This document shows positions 60,254 to 64,000 of a stretch of 64,000 bases of DNA, in pieces. The DNA is from Rotaria macrura (taxonomy: Eukaryota; Rotifera; Eurotatoria; Philodinida; Philodinidae), in assembly GCA_900239685.1 (NCBI GenBank), contig OENT01000039.1:186001-250000 (forward strand). The letters are read 5' to 3'. Numbering within the stretch: position 1 is the stretch's first letter; the number at the start of each line of letters is the position of its first letter. A program made the translations under genes and the position numbers. Under the pieces are notes generated by a model that saw nothing but the letters and a program-made list of their open reading frames with translations, had not been told where the DNA came from and made no database searches.

Positions 60254-60453
60254 CTTGAGTTGGTTTGCCCTACGTTGGTCGAAAACAAAAATATCGAAAA
60301 TGAAAATTATAGCGATGTCGAAAGATACAAACGTTCAAAGTCAGTGTATGAAGTGATTAAATCCCTCATCCACACTATTGCACGCACATCTTGATAACTC
60401 TTCAATGTTTTCGACATTTTTACTTTCGACCAAAGTAGGGTTCACCCTTGAGT
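60254..60453. mobile_element. MITE with about 45-base inverted repeats
   Basis: The left arm (60261-60308) reads GCCCTACGTTGGTCGAAAAC at its core. The right arm (60400-60446), on the minus strand, reads ACCCTACTTTGGTCGAAAGT. The similarity continues through AAAAATATCGAAAA versus AAAAATGTCGAAAA. The direct repeat CTTGAGT flanks the pair at 60254-60260 and 60447-60453, a likely target duplication of 7-8 bases. The body is under 200 bases and non-coding. The superfamily is not clear from the ends; hAT is possible from the duplication length. Confidence 0.72.
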
Positions 60454-61373
60454 ATGATATTATCCTTTTGAATAATTTCACGAGGAAATATTTCTAATGT
60501 TTTCATTTTCGATATTCATTCCCAGATTTAAGTGCATTTCGCTCAACTACTATCAATACGTAGAGCTTCAGCTGATTGCAAGCCAATCCTACTTCGAACT
60601 ATTTGTAATTTAGTAATCAATCATGAAAAAAAAATTATACTTAAAATGAAGTAACTTTCCAAATTAAAGTCCATGTAATATCAAACATATGCTCGTTGTG
60701 GCTCAAAGCTATAGCGAAAAATCAGAAAGTGTTAAAACTGAATTACAGTTTTGTCTCTGAAAATATAGAGGTCATCTTTATTTTTTGAAAAACTTTAGTA
60801 ATAGTTTAAATTTGACAACAGTAGTGAGATTCATGATTCAAACTTTTTCTTCATCCAATCATCTTGGCAAGTGACTTGAAATATGATATAAAATACTTGA
60901 ATAGACTATCATGGGTCTCGGTTGTCGTAATCATTCAGAATATTTTAACAGCTATTTTCCTTCTCGTTTTGACATCACGCAACCAAATGCAGCTGCATAT
61001 TATTTCTCGTGATTATAAAGTTTATCGATGGATAAAATATATGAGTCAACTTCGTTCATTCTATTGTTACAATCATAGAACAAAAATCAATTAAAAATAT
61101 TCATCAGTCGATCACTGAAAACTGAAACGCGGGATCACAACAGAACGAATACTAATAGCCTCGGTTAGACCATAATGATATGAAAGCTTTCGTTTGTCTA
61201 TAAAACTAAACTATTGCGAATATGTATGATGATTATTCAACTTTTTTAAATGTTTTTCTTTTATTCGCTGCTTAGAACGGCGATTCAATTCAAAAGCAAC
61301 AACAAACAACCAATGATGTTACAACAGAATTTTCTTTTTGGATTGTATAAACATTCTTTAGATATGATTTGTT
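60454..61373. other. Intergenic downstream of RPS3, no gene seen
   Basis: AT-rich spacer containing the presumed RPS3 3' end. The plus-strand open frame at 60864-61094 opens at TTG and has one hydrophobic stretch but no splice or family support, so it is not called. Confidence 0.45.
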
Positions 61374-62363
61374 CTAATATGCATAATTTCCTGATACTCC
61401 TGGTTGTATTGGCGGTTGTTGTTGTTGTTGTTGCTGTTGAGGTGGTAATTGTTGTGGATGACCCACTGGTGGGTTCAACTATAAGAAAAATAAATATTGG
61501 AACAGAGTAAAATGATTTATCATGATTATTTTACTGGATCGATTTTTCTTTCTTTTGATTCTGACGATGGTGTCGTTATCGGCGTTTCTTCTTTGGGTTG
61601 TGTAATTGAAATATGATCAGGCAATGGTTTCTTAGCACCTTTGCCTTCTTTCGTATCATACGGTAGCATGATTTTAACTTTAATACCAAGTACACCTTGA
61701 CGTAAAAGTACATGTCGTACAGCGAATTGGACATAGTCATTAACGGGATCACCCGAATGAATCATTAAACCATCGATAAACTTCATTGCTTTAGCACGTT
61801 GGCCCCGTAATTTACCTGATACAATGATTTCGCAACCTTGAGCACCTGATTCCATGATGAAACGTAAAACACCATAGCATGCTCTAAGGAAAACCGAGAT
61901 GAAAATCATTGTTATACTCGTTTATTTTTTCTTATATATTTCATTCAACTCTTACCGTCGTACAGGAAGACCGCCCATAAGTTTGTAGCGTAGTGATTCA
62001 GCTTGTGCTATAGCACATAAACCACGTGTGACAACCTTTTGAGCGAATAATTCGATAGAATTTTCTGGATAACCAAAGCGTTTTTGAATAACGGACGTTA
62101 ATTCACGAATACGACGACCTTTTTCACCAAGTACTTGTTGAGTTTTGGTTGCCATAATAATGATTTCAGTTCGTTGTGGTGTTACACGAACTTCAAGACC
62201 CGAATAACCATCTTCGGCTAATTCACGGGTGAAAAATTCATTGAGTTCAGCATGAAAAACTCCTTCACGAATAAACTAAAATAAAAACTGAAGATTAACA
62301 AAGACAATATTGTAATGGTACATTTACTTTGCGTTTTTTTGAGATATTAGCTGTTGTGGCCAT
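61374..62363 (-). CDS. RPS3: Ribosomal protein S3 (uS3), with Gln/Pro-rich C-terminal tail
   Basis: Four exons on the minus strand: 62363-62328, 62275-61956, 61883-61535 and 61478-61374, giving 269 residues. The core is plain uS3: [19 protein letters not shown], the KH domain with [20 protein letters not shown], then [32 protein letters not shown] and VKIMLPYD. uS3 sits at the mRNA entry of the 40S subunit and shapes the entry channel. Exon 3 can also be read to a TAA at 61526 (237 residues, near the usual 240 or so). I prefer a fourth exon because CCA|GTAAAA and TTTTTCTTATAG flank a 56-base intron of the size usual here. The added frame then runs cleanly through [13 protein letters not shown], eight Gln and [13 protein letters not shown] to a stop. 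Both forms may be made. A splice acceptor lies 23 bases before the ATG. Confidence 0.94.
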
Positions 62364-62386
62364 ATTTTTATGGTCTCGTGACTAAT

Positions 62387-62400
62387 CTAAAAGCAGTAAA
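62387..62400 (-). promoter_or_regulatory. Splice acceptor in the RPS3 5' UTR
   Basis: On the minus strand TTTACTGCTTTTAG ends 23 bases before the RPS3 ATG. It fits spliced-leader addition or the end of a 5' UTR intron. Confidence 0.5.
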
Positions 62401-64000
62401 GATTCATTTGAAAATTGAAACTTGAAAATTTATCGAATGAAATAAATTTGTAAACAAAACAAAATAAGTAAAGGAAAAAAGGAATATGTGAAATATAGAA
62501 GTTCAGTAGAAGCAATTCTACTGGTCATATATCAGAACAAATGAAGGGAAAATGACATCGATCAGCTACATTTGCAAAATATGAATATGAGAACTTTTTA
62601 TTTTATTTCCAGTATGAAAATATTTCAGGAGTTAAAAAGGGTCGTATTACATGAAGAATATGAGATTAATTCAGCTTTGAAGATTTACTGATGTATGATG
62701 ACATCTATCTGATTTCGATATACTTCGATATGGAAATTGTATGCATATAGTTAATAACAGGGACGTACCTCGATTTACAAAGTAAAGGAGAAGGGAGTAG
62801 ATACAATATGGATATAGATTACACTTTTCTATTTTTACAGCCGAATTTCAAAAACAAGGCGGTATCGTCCCCCCTCCCCCCGTATTTATCCTCCTGACTA
62901 ATTAAGTTGTTTTAGCTATTAGAATCAAGTAAATTACAATTTTTGACCTAAAATTCATATGAAACGTTTACAATCTGACATGTTACTCGGGTTCAAACAC
63001 TTACAAGAGTACATAGTCAGCATGCACCTTGCATATGTACAGCAGTTTGACATCCGTGCAAGTAGTAAACGATAGTCATGATGACATTTGAGTTTACTTT
63101 TTAATTCATCGAAGGAGATGTATGAGACGTTGGTGGCATATAAGACCGATGTTGATAGGATACGGTAAAATAGGTCAAGGGAGAATTAACATGACTAATT
63201 AAATAAGACTATCTACCGTAGAAGAGAGTACTAACTCACCTTGTCAAATTAACCTGTTCTATTTTGTTTAACATGACAGTGTCGAGTTTGAACATATTCA
63301 TGAAGTTCATAAGTTTAACGAATGACTTTTTAGAAATAACAGAATAGCACTTATTTATCTTGTAGGAGATACAGAGAAATTCAACTTCGTTTATTCTATC
63401 TGAAAAGAAAATTTACTATAAAGAATTTCAATTAACTATTGTCTATAATTCAAATTAATGTTCTGTAAAATGTAAACAGGTTTTAAGATGACTAATTCAA
63501 AGTTTTCATGAAATCAAGTAATCGTAAATTTTGCATGCACGTATCATTTTTCGAAAAAAGACGATCGAAGTTGAACATGAGCTTAGTTCTTATAGAATTG
63601 TCATTCTTTATTTGATCGACTAATTATTTTCACAAATGATGTAGGTACACTAAAGCTATTGAAGATTCTAGCTTGATTAGTCATACACTTGTATCGATAG
63701 TTTTAACAGATTGAGGTAATTGAAACTCTAATAGGTAATTCTTCGACATATTGTAGGAATGAAGCGAAAGTGTAATTAGTTATACAATAATTCAGCATTC
63801 TTTGTAAACAATCGAAGAATGGAGGAAAAGTATTCGGTGATGAAACTAAAAAATAGTTCACTGATTAATGTTAAGTTATGTATATGTCAGCAGATTTTAA
63901 AAACAAATCTGTGAGCATACTCTAAGAAGTATTCGGATAGTCTGATAAGAACTACCTAGTATTTAATTACTCGACAAAATTTGTGCTGCATATAGTCACC
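62401..64000. other. Intergenic to window end, no gene seen
   Basis: 1.6 kb AT-rich sequence upstream of RPS3, whose promoter should lie here. A C-run (CGTCCCCCCTCCCCCCGT) near 62868-62883 is the only compositional oddity. No coding signal. Confidence 0.45.

Noticed and set aside
60864-61094. 76-residue open frame with a hydrophobic segment
   Set aside because: Starts at TTG, no family features and no exon partner.
61250-61510. 86-residue plus-strand open frame with a Val run
   Set aside because: It is the antisense shadow of the Gln/Pro-coding last exon of RPS3.

Overview
The window is eukaryotic and looks like a bdelloid rotifer genome. This is an inference from several signs together. 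The DNA is AT-rich. The genes carry many very short GT-AG introns (mostly 49-80 bases). Conserved animal genes sit beside genes of plant, fungal or bacterial character: a GH3 beta-xylosidase, an intronless GH38-like hydrolase and a stand-alone ASCH protein. Several genes have a splice acceptor at or just before the start codon, as expected where spliced leaders are added. No ribosomal RNA, operon of bacterial type, CRISPR array or virus is seen.

Left third (1-25421). A small four-helix membrane protein (minus) is followed by a foldback-type element with a 10-base target duplication. Next come a PMP3/UPF0057 stress peptide (plus) and a five-exon WDR59 gene (minus), a GATOR2 subunit of amino-acid sensing to TORC1. 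One WDR59 intron holds an antisense tRNA-Gly(TCC). A repeat-rich gene desert follows (10.2-15.9 kb), then a membrane-anchored pentapeptide-repeat protein (minus), the secreted GH3 enzyme (plus, three exons) and the secreted GH38-like enzyme (minus, one exon).

Middle (27034-43535). SMPD4 (neutral sphingomyelinase 3, minus, 13-14 exons) and AASS (lysine-ketoglutarate reductase/saccharopine dehydrogenase, plus, 14 exons) flank a 7-kb transposon graveyard. It holds a GGTAC-rich repeat element and a non-autonomous hAT element with a perfect 8-base duplication, into which a piggyBac-like MITE has inserted.

Right third (44770-64000). An unrecognised disordered Pro/Ser/Arg-rich protein (plus) is followed by a broken gene remnant and a 13-exon SPATA1-like gene (minus). 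Then come a predicted small secreted peptide with two CX3C motifs (plus), an ASCH-domain protein (plus), a MITE, and RPS3 (minus) with a probable extra exon coding a Gln/Pro-rich tail.

The genes are separate transcription units without operon-like coupling. By role they cover nutrient sensing (WDR59), lysine breakdown (AASS), sphingolipid handling (SMPD4), translation (RPS3, tRNA-Gly) and digestion of plant or microbial polysaccharide (GH3, GH38-like). All exon models were read by eye from splice signals, frame continuity and remembered family features; none was checked by alignment software or RNA data.
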